A stretch of 64,000 bases of DNA, taken from positions 3,144,531 to 3,208,530 of the forward strand of contig NC_053136.1 of the NCBI RefSeq assembly GCF_016808335.1, read 5' to 3'. This stretch comes from Panicum virgatum. Taxonomy: Eukaryota > Streptophyta > Magnoliopsida > Poales > Poaceae. The translations under genes were made by a program, and so were the position numbers. Shown piece by piece: positions 20,756 to 33,086 of this stretch; position 1 is the stretch's first letter, and each line of letters opens with the position of its first letter. The notes under the pieces were generated by a model. It was not told the DNA's origin and searched no databases. It saw only the letters and a list, made by a program, of their open reading frames with translations.

Positions 20756-23700
20756 TGTGACAACCCAGATAATTAAATGCTAAGCAAGAGAAATTAAATA
20801 TAGCTTTATGCTTAATTAACTAAGAAAAATTGAAATAAATGAATGTGTATGTGCGTATGTGCATGTACCTTTAGGTAAAATACATCTTTTATAGGTTTAA
20901 ATATATTGTTCACCATCGCCTGAAATGACGAATAGAAAGCAATATGTAAACTTACGTCGCTGGACCAAAAGGAGGCCTTTGCGCTGTCCAGCCACTCGCG
21001 GTGCTCCGCATGTCTGTTGCCCTATTTGTCTCCGCATTGGCGGACACGTCCACGATGTGCACCACTCTTGCTTTGGGTTGGCTTTGTAACTGGGCCGGTG
21101 AGCCCTGCGTCGTCCATGTCTACACATTATTTTGGCCTTTCGTCATCATCTCTCGGCCCATTGTTTCTGCCGATGCTCCGCGGCTCAGTTGGAGGACTGC
21201 GTGCCTCTTACGCGAGATCGGCTGCTCTGGACCTTGCTTCTGCACGATCATGGCCTGACGCGTGCCGCGGCGTGTCCACGGAGGCCTAGCACCTGTCTTC
21301 TTGCTGCGTGCGCTTGACGCGGTGGGAAGTAGCTGGCGCCGCCTGTGGGTTTCGTCGGAACAAATCGAGCCTCCTCTTCCGTCCTCCGCCGCAGCACAAC
21401 TTCTCCCTCCTTTGCTTCCCCCACGCTTGTGCGCAGAAAAAATCAGCTCCGCCTGGTTCCTCGTGCGCCTTCCTCTCTCCAAATTGCTGCCTCGGCCGCT
21501 CCGCCCCCGATCTTCCGTGGCGTCACCAGCCTCCACCGCGGTGACCACGTCGGGGTCCCCCGAGCGGCGCAGCGCCGGTGGTGTCGTGCCTAACCAGCTC
21601 GCTGCTTTTCTCTGCTCCCTCATCCTCCCGTGCGAACAGGTGCCGCCATTGTGGGCTATGCTTCATCGCCGTTCGCATCCATCTTGCCACGTTCTTCTCC
21701 CTCTCAATCCTCCTACAGCTACCGCGGCGAGCCCCCCGTCCCTTGCACCTCTCCTCCTATACCTGTTGCAGCAAGCCTCCCGCTTCTGTTCTAAGCGCCG
21801 TTCTCTTCGCCGTGTGTGGGGCCATACGACGGCTCTTGCTGGATGAAGCGGACACGACGTTGCTGTGCAGGGGTGGCCTGCACACTAAATTGGATCGCCG
21901 CTCCCTACCATGGCCCATGGGTCACCAGCCGGATAAAGGAGATGGAGGGCCAATGGCAGCAGCGCCATCAGAAGGACCTCCTGGAACCTCCCCCTGCTTC
22001 CTGCTCTGTTCTTGCCGGCTGCCGACTTTGGTCACTATGCCCAGGTGACTTTTTTTTATGCTTGCTGTTGTGCTACTGCTACTTGCACATTAGGTGTCCG
22101 AAGAAATGTCAGTTCAAGAAAAAAAATTGTTGTTCCTTCTTTCAGTATATGTTGTTATTGCCTTGGTAGATGAGAATCTATTTGAGATACAGTTGTGGAG
22201 GAGGCAGTGCTTCCCTTTGAGTTTCTACAGAGATTGGGCGATATGTTTAATGGTTTCGTTGTTTTCTTCCTTCTAATTTGATAGATAGCAAATCTCCTTC
22301 AGATACAATATATCTGTTTGTCTCTTACATGTGATCTGTTTTATGGTTAGTCTTGGAGTAACCCTCCAATTTCTGGGAGGTTTCCTGCTAATTTTGAAAG
22401 AAGAAAAATCCTACTCATCATGGGAAATATTTGGCAAAAATGAGACAAGGTGGCATTGTCTCTTATTTTTCTGAAATTTAGGGGAAAAAACATGCAACTT
22501 GCAACTAAGCCACTGACTTCATTTTAGGTCAATAATTTGTTGTCCTCTTCTATTTATGTGACAGCAATAGGAAGGTCTTAATAAAAAAAAGGAAAATAAG
22601 TATTGGGAATTGGCCTACACATTGTTGTTTTTTCTTTATTCTCTCAACAGCATCATCTACAAGCCTCTCACTATATTAGTGATAGATGCTCCCACACATG
22701 ATACCTTGACTTCATTATGGCTGATGAAGCATTTTTTTTTCTTGGTTGTATTATGGTTCATCATTGTAACCGTCTGAAGCACCCATTGCGTTCTCTATTT
22801 CACAGGGCAAGCCATGAATGTTCACAGACCTGACATGCTCTTTGAACTATTTAGGTCCTCAATGAATGATGCAAATGTAGAGTCCAAATATTATCCTATT
22901 GTTTGTTGATTTCTTCCTTATTGTAGGACTTACATGCCACACCGAATTCACTGAAATGCTGACATACTCCTATAGTCCTATTAATGCCTCTTACCTCTAT
23001 CAAACTTTGAGAAGTCATAGCTAACAACACCATTATTTATCCAAATATTTGACAGTTTACTTTTATATACTTCCAAACGCATTCTGGAATCTGGAAGATC
23101 TTATAAAATGATGTCAGTTTGTATTTACTTCGTCTTCCTTCTCTCTTCTTAATTGTCTTAATTGCCAGTTTAATTGTCTTCGCAATGCTTACTAGATGGC
23201 ATCGCATTTTGTGGCGTCTTAATTGTCTTCTTAATTTTCTTCCTTCTCACAGTAGTAGTTTTGCACCTTTGTTTAATTACTCACCTTTAACAATTCATAC
23301 AATATGGACCTAATTTAGGCAGTGGCCTACATGTAACATACCCGGGCCTCAACGCATCATTCTTAACTGCTTAAAACCTTGGTCCACCGCCCATGGTCAG
23401 CCTCACCAACATACCCCACGGATCATACCAGCACATACTCACGTTACCTGCAGGCGCAGCGTTAGCGCGCCAATTTTCCTAGTAATATACACCCTAGGTG
23501 ATGTTTAAAATTTTTGCAAGAGTGATCAAATTCCAATTTAAAGTGGTCACATGAAATGATGAAATAATTCAAATAGTTACAAACATGCTTTGAAAATAAT
23601 TTTTAAACCATAGTTCAAATAAACTTTTGCCCAAAACCAAAGTTGTAGAGTTTTAAATGTTGAAAAATTTTCGTGTTCAAGGATTTCAAGTTGCTACACA

Positions 23701-26700
23701 AAAATTGAAGAAAAATTTGAATTTGGATTCGAATAGGGCAATAATGCACATTTGTCAAGAATTTAAATTTAACTCTTGGTTTGGTTTTCAAACGGGTTTG
23801 TGCCTGAAACAAAAGTTGTAGCATTTGAAATTTACTACAACTTTCGTATTCAAAAATTTTCATGTTTAAATAGAACATTTTGAACTAAACGCAGTCAAAA
23901 CCACGTTGAACGGCTCCCTCTTTCTCCCTTCCCTCTCTCTCTTCTTTCATCCCCTGCACTCGAGAGCATGGCAGAGCAGCTCGCTGCGCCCCCTGCTGCA
24001 ACCACTGCCGGCCATAAGTGCCTTCGCCGTATGCCCCCGCTGACCTTCCCTTCCATCCCGTCACCGCGACAGCACGTCTCCCTCCTCGCCGCGCCCGTGA
24101 CCCGGCTTCAATGCCGCTCCGCGACGCCGCCGTAGCGACAAGCGAGCCCGGCCGCGCGCCCGCCCGAGCCGCTGCCCACGGCTGGCCTTCAATGCCGCGA
24201 GCCTGCCCCTGCTGCACGCGCCGGCATCTCCCCTCCACGGCCCCTCTACAAGGCTTCGGCCTGAAGCCCTTTTCTCTCCCCTCCCATCCTCTGCGCCTTT
24301 CTTCTTCCTCGGTTTGCATCAGAGCAGAGCAGTGCCGAGCTGAGCCGCCGGCGAGCAGCCCCTCCTCCTTGACTCCGCCCCTTCCAAATCACCACGCCCC
24401 AGGCCTCCCTCACCACCCCAGCTCGCCCCTCGACCCACCCTCGCCAAGCCCTTCCCTCCCCTCGGTCGGGATCGAGCGAACAGAGTGCCGCCGACTATCC
24501 CGAGATCCACCTCGCCGTCACCAACCTACCTCCGGCCTCCCTCTGCCCAGTTTAGGTACTAGAATCGGCCCCCCACGACCTCGCGATGCTCATGCTCACG
24601 TTACTTCCTCACGTTCGCCAGCGTGCTCGCCGGAACGCGGGAGAGCTGCCGCGGCCAAACGCCATGGCCGCTGCTACTCGTGGCCAGCCCTCCTCTGGCC
24701 ACCCCACCCCCAACCGACCCATGGAACAGCTTCCCCTCGCCCCAGAGAAGCTCCCGGACCCGGCCCCCATCGCCATCCCTCACAGGAGCTCGCCGGAGCG
24801 CCGCCGCCATTGCCGGTGAGCTGCTGCTCCCGTGGGCGACCCACATCCGGCCACCTCCGCCTGCCCCGAAGCCGCCCACAAGGTAGCCCTCGATGCCCTC
24901 GTGCTCCCCCACCCCTTTCCCCTCGCCGCCGGCGAGCCCCCTCGCCGGAATCCGAGCTCCTCGCCGGCAGCCATGGCCAAGGACCGAACTGCGATCGCCC
25001 AAATAGTGCTAGGGTGATTTCTGCAAAAGTTCAGGGGCATATCTGCAGTTAATTTTGTTTCAAAATGGCTGTCACTTGTAAAAACCATGTAAAATCATAG
25101 AAAAATCGTAAAATAGTAAATGAGGACTTTTTGGAATTATTGAGAACAGATCTACACCCTGGAACCATAATATGACATGCTTTAGTTTAATATTTTGACC
25201 ATAACAATGGATATATGCTTAATAGTGTTTAAATGCTAGTTGAACTTGTCTTTTTCATAACTACAGTTTGGTACCATGAAATGACATGAAATTTTTATGG
25301 TAGTATATAAATGTGATTATAGTGTGTATGTAAAAATTTCAATTCTATTACTGTTCCCTAGAAATAGTTCTTGATAAATATTGTTTTGGGCAAATAGATT
25401 GGTAGATGCACTTGTTCATGATGTTGTAGTGTAGATATGCATGTGAATTTTTTTACAGTAGGTTCCAATTGTTGCATAAATGCTATGGAAAAAGTTTGAG
25501 GCACATATCTACTATCTAGCATGCACTTTAGATTTTGTTCATGTATAGGTGCGCTAAGTCAATATAAATAGTTATATTGCTCAGAAAAATCTGAAAAATT
25601 TACCAGAGTCTAATTTTGGGTAGTTAGTCATTCTATTAAAATTTGAAGTTCATACTCCCCGTAGAACCAAAGTTAAAGCAAATCTTTGCAAGTTAGATCC
25701 ACTTTTGTTTATTTTCTTGTACATGCACAGTAAATTCTGAAAAATTCACAGTAGGATATTTTCACGTTTCTAAGTGTTCTGTAAAAATTTTAACACTAGT
25801 ACATTTATGTTTTTCTCTGTACAAATTAATTTAGGTTCTAGTAGTGTGGTTTTGCTGTAATTTCTGTAATTAATCTGCTCCATAAAATTATCTAAATTTT
25901 TTACAGTAAACTAGTTGATCAGAGAGGTACGTTGTGTAAAAATCTCAACCCCAGAAACTGTCTCTAGTAGTTGTTATGAATATTCTATGTTTGCTTTTGA
26001 GAAATAACAATATCTAAAATACCCCCCCCCTAACCTAATGAAGTAAGTAAACGAAATAAATAATCTAAAAACGATTGCTCAAGAAATTGAGAATGGAATA
26101 AGCTCCTACTTAATTTGAATTTTGTTGGATTGCAATTTTATAGGAAAGAAAGAAATAAATCGTTACCACTAAAGTAACTAATGCATGTGCATTTCATATA
26201 GAATCGACGACTCTCGCTGATGGAACGTACGAGCTGGTGCCGGAGTCCGAGAGTGAGCAGTGTGAAGCTCAAGTGAATCTAACTTAAGACCCGAATCAAG
26301 TTTCGGAAGAGTCCAAGACTAGCTATGCTCAGGAAGGCAAACCCCGGAGTATGACCTATTACTTTCAATTTTATGCAACTTATTATTTTTATATACTTGT
26401 GCATTTAAGTTTATAGGAGTTGATTGAAACCTTAGTTGTATGATTCTATGTACCTATGTTTGAACACTAGTATGTGTAGATCGCTAGATAGCTATGCTAA
26501 TGATTCAGTAGAAGTCGAGTGATTTTCTGTCACTCGCGAGCTTATAGGAGTTGAATGTCTTCTACATACTGCAATCATAAGGTTCATGGACGGGACTATG
26601 ATACTTGTTGATGCCCTGTCTGTTTAGTGAAAAATATAAGGCCGCAGTGTGTGGTAGTGGTGGTAAGTGTTTAAACGTACTAACCACATACCGAGAAATA

Positions 26701-27989
26701 TGGTAATCGGTAAGTTTAAGTACCTGATCGGATCGGGGAGTGGACTTTTCTCAAACCCTCTTTGAACTTGTTCTCATGAGCGCACATGCGCGTACAGAGT
26801 CTGCGTACTCTGTAGTCGAGGATGGTGACCCTGATACACGAGTCGGAAAGAAAGGGGAAATATTGCGTGGGGACTTGGTTCCCATGCGTGTGTTTAGGTC
26901 TGCCTGGCCAGGTTAACAAATTCGATTCAAATCGTCCGTTTCTCACGGTTATTGAGACTGCTTAACCCTTTTTGCCACATAGAGTAAGAAGTGGAACAAT
27001 GATGATGATGAATATGGTTGAATGATGAAAAATAATTATTTTTCACCATGTATGCTATTGGATAGATGCTCACTTAGAAGGGTTAATTGAACTAGAATTT
27101 TGAAGCTAAAATCGGAAATTAAGGATTTACTCTTAGGCCCTGTTTAGTTCCAAAAAAATTTCTGCAGTACTTGTCACATCGAATTTTTTTTGACACATGC
27201 ATAGAGTATTAAACGGAGTTGAAAAAAATAACTAATTACGCAGTCTAACTGATTAGGATGATATGAATCTTTTAAGCCTAATTAGTCCATGATTAGACAT
27301 TATTTGTCAAATAACAACGAAATGTGCTACAGTACCAAAACCCAAATTTTTCACCAACTAAACACGCCCTTAGTTGCTTTTCGGCGAAACAAACCCCTCC
27401 AGCCAAAAACTTTGCGTGTCTAGGTAGTGGGCTAAGTATATCCATAGTCGGGTAAATCTTGCTGAGTATTAGTATACTCAGGCTTACTTGTGACTCAATT
27501 TTGTTTTCAGGTGATACGTTTGAAGATCCGATAGCTAGCTTGACTTGGCCGTGTACTTTACCTCCTGGTTGGTCGGTGGAGTGGGATCCGACTCCGGTCA
27601 ACGATGACAATATCGAATGATGTTATGTACGGGCTTCATCATGACATCCTGTATCGTCGTTTAGAACTCGCTTTATTTCCGATGCAGTTGAACTCTGAAC
27701 TACTTTAATTTTGAACTTCTAGTACCTTTCTGATATTTCAAACTTGGTTTGTAATATTTAAGTTAACACTCTGTGATGTAAGAATTTATGAAATGTTGTA
27801 CTCTCTGGGCTCTCCTTCGTGTGAGTTGTATGTAAGCTTTGAGTTTCGATCGCAACTCAAGTGGTTTCATCGGGACTTTTCCTGATGGGACTGCCGGGTT
27901 ACCCCGTTTGAAGTGCGTGTTAGCCGGAATTTTCTTGATAGGGATGGTTAGCGTACTTGAACCGGATTAATTTGGACGGTTCTGGCACA
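20756..27989 (+). mobile_element. Very long LTR-like sequence nested in the hAT element
   Basis: It begins tgtgacaacccagataatt and ends ggacggttctggcaca, both LTR-like ends, with near-matching flanks cacag and cacaa. Inside, AT-rich stretches alternate with two G+C-rich leader-like blocks (20.95-22.05 kb and 23.9-25.0 kb). A second LTR-like start, tgtaacatacccggg, occurs at 23,332, so 20.9-23.3 kb may be a further insertion. No reverse transcriptase or gag is found. The long frames in the G+C-rich blocks (for example 24,018-25,052) overlap on both strands and look like compositional artefacts. I read it as a solo LTR, possibly nested; its boundaries need comparison with other copies. Confidence 0.45.
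27136..27369. mobile_element. PIF/Harbinger-type MITE, copy 1
   Basis: The ends ggccctgtttagttcc and ctaaacacgccc are flanked by TTA on both sides (27133-27135, 27370-27372). The interior has the family signature: cacatcgaa, gcataga(g)tattaaa, taactaatta, aatcttttaagcctaattagtcc and gtgctacagta. It is 234 bp. Two more copies are in this window. Confidence 0.85.
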
Positions 27990-28099
27990 CACAACTCCCC
28001 TAAAAATTTTAGCACTATTGATGAAGAAAGGGAGAAGCTCAAGGTAGAAGAAGGTCATCAGCCCCGTTGCTCGTTCCTGGATTCGCCCCTGTTTAGAGA

Positions 28100-28655
28100 G
28101 TGTGTTATTGTTAATTTATTAGTTAAAATTCCCTTGGTTTAGATCTTGCTGGTGAATGCATGGTGGCTGACATATGACTGCAGCGCAGTGCTCCACGTTT
28201 GCAAAAGCTTGCAGTTCCGTGTCCCGAGCCAGACTTCAAACTAGGCAGTGTAGCTAATTGTTGGGTACGAACAGGTGGTACATGGAGCAACTTCTTTGCC
28301 ATTGCCGCGAGGCCAAAAATGGTGGAGCTTGCTAATTTTCATTTCAGCCAAAAAGGGCACGCGCACCCCTGTTCGCCCCTCGAAAAAAACTCCCCATTAA
28401 TAGCTGCAGGCCAGCTTGAGCCGACGCCATCCAGCCGTCCATCCGCCCATCTCCGGCCGTCCAGACGGCGCCGCGGCCAACGTTTCCCTCCCCTTCACCC
28501 CCGCCGGGCGGGCCCACCTCCCCATGCTTTATTAGCTCGTCGGCATCGGCCTCGACCTCGACCTCGGCGACTCCTTCCCGACGAAGCAAAGCAATCGAAC
28601 CCGCCGCGCCGCCGCCGCTGCCGCCGCCCACGCTCAACGACGCGATATCTCCGTC
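28100..28655 (+). promoter_or_regulatory. Promoter and 5' leader of the PAM2/CUE gene
   Basis: The upstream region becomes strongly G+C-rich from about 28,430, typical of grass 5' leaders, and runs into the start codon at 28,656. It contains a CCTCGACCTCGACCTCGG run and gccgccgcc triplets. I do not see a convincing TATA box. The frames here in other phases (for example 28,199-28,771) are compositional. Confidence 0.4.
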
Positions 28656-30058
28656 ATGTCGAGGTGCGTCCGTTTCCCTCTCGCGCGTACGGCGCTCTCT
28701 TCCTCGCCAGCGGCCGCTTGCTCGCGTTCCCGCGGCCGCGGCCGGCGGCGCTCGGCGTGGCGTTCGATTAGCTAGATAGTCTCCTCGCTTGATTGGCCTG
28801 TGGTTTGTGGCGTCGCCCGGAGGACAGGGCATTCAGTCTATTGTCCATGGAGCTAGGTGCTTGCATTTTTTTTTCTCCTTCTGAATTTAGGGTCTGATAC
28901 GGGCTCGAATTTCGTCACGATTATATTTGGGCTCGCCTTGTTCAAGTCGAGCTTGGTTTCTGTATCCACGTGGTTGTGCTGGACAGCTGGAAGTATGAAA
29001 GAAATTGTCGCGGTTGTTTCTTTTTTCTTCTGAATTTTTAGCAGTAAACTAAATTAAATCTGCACGTTACTGGCAATTGAAAATGGTAGCCACGCATCAG
29101 GAATTGCAGAAGAGAATGCAAAGCTTGATCAGGTGCAGCAAATTCAGTTTAGGCCTTTAGGGCCTGATGAGAAACTCATAAGTCATGACTGCCTGTGTTT
29201 CCTTATGAAAACCATTGTATTAGCCATTTGGAACTCTGTTTGCTTGTTTGAATGAAACTTTTGCAGAGTTCAGTTGTTTTTTTTAACAACGACGACTTCT
29301 TGTTCGTGAAAATTAATTTGCACTGATGTTTCCTGGCACATTTTACAGGTGTGCTGAGTCACGAAAGATGGATTGTTGGCGTTTTCAGTTGAACCCATAT
29401 GCAGCTCCGTTCGTGCCTTCCTCCATGGGCAGCTCTGCAGCAGAAAGGAGCTTGAATCAAAGGACCTGCTCCGGCAACCAATCAGGTGAAGCTGACAAGA
29501 CCGAGACCGCCGACAGATCCGCGGAGTACGACCTCCCGGACTCGCTTTCCTTGGATTTCTACGCCGAGAGCCTGGCCAAGCTCAACATCTCCGCCGACTC
29601 CTCCTTGAAAGGAGACGCTGCTGACAGCGCGTTGCTCGATCCGTCAGAATATTTGGGGAGCGATCCGGACATCCACCTCCCGAGCGTGGTGGCTTACCTC
29701 TCCCACATGTTCCCCAATGTCTCTGCCGACTTCATTAACGACGCGCTCAAGCTCCAGGAGTTTGACGTGGATCTAACCATCGACATGCTTTCTCACTTGG
29801 TACGTGATCCAATCCAAGCCGTACGTTCCCTTTTCGATCATGGTCATCAGTGAAGTTGATGGGTTATGTATGGTCAATCGGAATGCTTCCTGTGATGATC
29901 TTCTTTCCCTTATCGAACTTGTATGCCAGTGTGAAGCTGATGGGTATGGTCATTCTGCTGAACCCGTGCGTCAGGAAAATGGCACCCCGAAGCGTCAGCA
30001 TTGGGGCACCGAGAAGTCGCTGAAAGGCGCCTTCGCCGCCAATCTGCAAGATAAATGA
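28656..30058 (+). CDS. PAM2 and CUE domain protein, CID5/CID6-like
   Basis: Three coding exons: 28656-28663 (only 8 nt, ATGTCGAG), 29349-29799 and 29930-30058, with GT-AG introns. Phases join cleanly to a 195-residue protein. The PAM2 motif at residues 16-27 ([12 protein letters not shown]) should bind the MLLE domain of poly(A)-binding protein. A CUE domain at about residues 115-153 ([16 protein letters not shown], then [14 protein letters not shown]) is a ubiquitin-binding fold. This pair defines CTC-interacting-domain proteins such as Arabidopsis CID5-CID7, and the size fits CID5/CID6. It probably acts in the cytoplasm on mRNA or ubiquitin-linked control. Exon 2 can also read through the short last intron to a stop at 29,853, giving a 21-residue alternative tail. 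Confidence 0.88.
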
Positions 30059-30480
30059 CTGTGCTCAGCTACATCCTCATCGCCAAGATTGGGTGTACCT
30101 CCTCTAAAATAGAGGCTGGATGTATACTAAGTAGTGTGAGTGTGAAGTTCTTGCTGCCGTACGAGGTACGATCATCCTGAAGATGATCTGAAGTGATTCA
30201 GTCAGGGGCAGAAGCAACAAAGACCAATGTCCTGCCTTGTTGGGACGGATTTTATTTCGGTTGTAAAGTCTTCTGTTCTGTCCCACCATGCTTCCAGCTG
30301 CACCATTTTTTATCGTAGCTGTACAGCTCTTCTGGTGATTTGGAAGTCAGGGATCTTGTACTGTCTGTTTCTGTACAGTTGTACTGTCAATCTATCCGTC
30401 GCCTGTCAGCAGGTAAAAGCAACCATTGGTTTGTGCTGACTTCCACTGCGTTCAGTGTGGTCAGATGAACTCTGATGAGA
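30059..30480 (+). other. 3' untranslated region of the PAM2/CUE gene
   Basis: Downstream of the TGA at 30056-30058 the sequence has ordinary transcribed-strand composition for about 400 bp. I see no strong polyadenylation hexamer and no other gene. Confidence 0.35.
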
Positions 30481-31770
30481 GCATGTCTTTACTTACAAGA
30501 TCGGCATGAGCATGAGTGCAAGCAAGCGTCAGCATTGATGTGTAGCTGGATGCGATATGAAATTTTCATGTGTGTGAACCAAACGCAGCCCAAGAGTGGA
30601 TTGCACGAGATATGTGTTCCTTCACTTTGCTTGCGTAGTTTAATAGGCTGAAAAAGTTTTGTGCCCCGTTTTTTTCTTAAAAATGACAAAAGCAAAAAAG
30701 CTTTACATCTGTCGGTGCAATTTTTTAAACATCTCCTCTGCTCCAAATTATACATTTTTCAAATTTTCTAGATACATAGATGTTGCTATTCTAAATACAT
30801 AATGAAAATTATATATCTAAAAAAATCAAAATAACCTATAATTTAGAAAGAGGCGGATTGCGTCAGCATGCTAATAAAATTGCCTCGTTCGAGCCTTTCA
30901 GTCCGACTCATGCAATACTATCTGTGACATGTCTATATACGTGTGGTACTGTGGTGTGCCATGTGTTTTCACGTGTACGAACCAAACGCAACCCAGGAGT
31001 GGATTGCACGAGATACGTGTTACTTGACTTTTTGCTTGCGTAGTCTAATAGGCTGAAAAGTTTTTGCGCCTATGGGTGTGTTTAATTGGTGAAAAAAAAA
31101 TTAGATTTTGGTACTGTAGCACATTTCATTGTTACTTGACAAATAATTTTTAATCATGAACTAATTAGGCTTAAAAGATTCATCTCGTGATAATCAGCTA
31201 GACTGTGTAATTAGTTATTTTTTCAACTGCATTTAATGCTCCATGTATGTGTCTAAAAATTTGATGTGACAAGTACTGTAGAAAATTTTTTGAGAATCAA
31301 ACAGGGCCTATGTTTTTTCCAAGACGAGGTTGGTGGTGACCCTCCGCCTGCCGTCTCTAGCGGCGACTTGATTTAAGGTGGGGTGGGGTGATTTGCAAAA
31401 GTTGAGATTAGGATGGGATGAGTGGAGCGGTTTAAGTGCTAAAACTACCCACCTCTGCCCATAGCCCTCGGACGAGGATTCTATGGTTTTGATTGGGGTT
31501 TCTAAAGTTTGCACAAGAGGCTTGGTTTCCATACGATATGATGTGTTTCTAAATATATAAATTTTATTATGTATCTAGATCACACTATGTCTAACTACAT
31601 AATAAAAATTGTGTGTATAAAAATGAAAATGGCCTATAATTTAGAATAGATGGAGTGACTACGTCAGCTTGGTAAGGGAATTGCTTCGCGTGCGAGACTT
31701 CACCTTGACTCATGCAATACGACGACCTATGAGGCTATGACATGTCTATGTGTTTTTGGACACGGTTACA
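30480..31770. repeat. Local triplicated block with Stowaway-like cores
   Basis: The phrase gaaccaaacgca(g/a)cccaa/ggagtggattgcacgagata occurs at about 30,577 and again at 30,978, each followed by ttgcttgcgtag(t/tc)taataggctgaaaa. The phrase gactcatgcaata with gacatgtctat occurs at about 30,905 and 31,708. Each copy is preceded by an AT-rich Stowaway-like stretch ending in cctataatttaga (30,742-30,850 and 31,535-31,665). This indicates two successive local duplications. Confidence 0.6.
31074..31308. mobile_element. PIF/Harbinger-type MITE, copy 2 (opposite orientation)
   Basis: A reverse-complement relative of the copy at 27.1 kb: gggtgtgtttaattggtg at one end and aatcaaacagggcc at the other, flanked by TAT on both sides. 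The interior has tactgtagcacattt and ctaattaggcttaaaagattcatctcg. It is 235 bp. It lies between two copies of the triplicated block. Confidence 0.85.
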
Positions 31771-32245
31771 CTTGCACGCATGACATCGTGTTTCATGGTA
31801 CAACGAAGTGAGACGTGAGCAGCAAAACAATTCGTGCTTGCCGCTACTCAAGCTTGCTCGTGTAGTTTGATTTGATCGACCTTTTTTCAACAAAGTCTTC
31901 TTTTGCTTTGCATCTCATGATTTTCCTTCCAATGGAAGGAAAACGAAATTCATGCATTATGTTTGCTACAACCAGTCAACAGTGTTTTTCTCTTACACCA
32001 AACTAGCACCAGCCAGCTAGTAGTATTTTTCTATCAGAATAAATCAGCATCAGCCACCAGCCACAGCACAACGACAAGAGTGATGCTTGGCTTTGCTTTT
32101 TTCTTTCCCTTTTGAGAATTTTTTTTGATAGCTACGAAAAAAATCGAATGCGCACATGCCGTCACATCAAGGACAAAGAAAAAGGGCAGCGTGAAAGCGC
32201 ACGTGTGCAATCTAGCGTGGGGACAAAGAGCACCGTGTCCATTTC
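31771..32245. other. Upstream region of the PTST1 gene
   Basis: An AT-rich flank grading into the leader exon. I see no gene. It may contain promoter elements, but none stands out. Confidence 0.3.
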
Positions 32246-32571
32246 AGCCTTCTCTCATCGACACCACGGGCCCACCAGCCAGAGGCACTCCGTGAACCCA
32301 ACCCACTGGCCGCTGCTGCCCTCGTTCAGAGAGTCGGCAGGCGAAAGCAGCAGCCGAAAATTGTGGCCGCGCACGGCGACGACCGCGCCGACGGCCACGA
32401 GCTCCTCGCCTTCCCCCCGCCGCGTCCTCTCCATCCGCCCCAGCTAGGCCCTCCCCTCCCCTCCCCTCACGCCGCGTCCGGCATCCAGGGCCCCAGGCTC
32501 CAGCTCCAGCTCCAGCTCCAGCTCCAGGCCGCCCCTCCCCTTGCATCTCGCGTTCGCGGCGGTGGTTTCAG
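32246..32571 (+). other. Probable non-coding first exon of PTST1
   Basis: A G+C-rich block ending at a good donor site (GGTTTCAG|gtacgc, 32571/32572), upstream of the exon holding the start codon. It contains a (CTCCAG)n run at about 32,489-32,526. Frames inside it do not join the downstream protein in an obvious way, so I treat it as 5' leader. Its 5' end is a guess. Confidence 0.45.
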
Positions 32572-33086
32572 GTACGCCTTCGCAGCTCGTTCGAGTCCCA
32601 TCCGAAGTTGTTCTAGCTGATTGAAGCGGCATGTTGGCTATTTGCACTGGATGCGACGTGATTACCAGTTGGGTTTGATTTTTTTACCTGTCTACCTAGT
32701 ATTTGGATACGGTTGATATGGGCAAGCCGTCGCAAGTTTGTTTCCCGTTGGTAATCATTTAGGTTTACAGTTCCTTCTGCAATTGCCGCGAATCTCATGC
32801 TAGTTACTGTTTTTTAATGTATAATATAATCCTGTTCTTATGTCTGATGATTTATTCAATTGGCCTAGTCGTTGACGTTTATGTATTGGTGTCAAGCATA
32901 GGTAGCATTTTCGGACATCAGAATGGTTCCTCTAGTGCAGTACATGAGGACCCAATGGCAGTGCAAGGAACACAATTGTGTTCCTCTTGTGTAATGCCGC
33001 AGTGTGCTTTTTTTACCGGAAACTATATATCCATCTGACCATCTCTTAAGAAGTTATCTTTATTTTTCCTTTGTCAGGACAACGTT

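Larger units (their letters stand above)
20678..28091. mobile_element. hAT-like element invaded by a long LTR sequence
   Basis: The left end CAGTGGCGGATTTACAGG and the right end CTGGATTCGCCCCTG are imperfect inverted repeats. They are flanked by an exact 8-bp duplication tttagaga (20670-20677 and 28092-28099), diagnostic of hAT elements. Only about 80 bp on the left and 100 bp on the right belong to it; the rest is nested retroelement DNA. No transposase is visible, so it was a small non-autonomous element before being invaded. Confidence 0.75.

Noticed and set aside
21120..21846. Overlapping frames of 167 and 194 codons near 21.1-21.8 kb
   Set aside because: Opposite strands of the same G+C-rich block, no motifs and no splice support; part of the nested LTR-like sequence.
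24018..25052. A 344-codon plus-strand open frame
   Set aside because: Proline/arginine/serine-rich in a G+C-rich leader of an LTR-like sequence, with equally long frames on the other strand and no domain.
28344..28832. A 162-codon minus-strand frame over the PAM2/CUE promoter
   Set aside because: Antisense to a G+C-rich leader and first exon with verified splicing; composition artefact.
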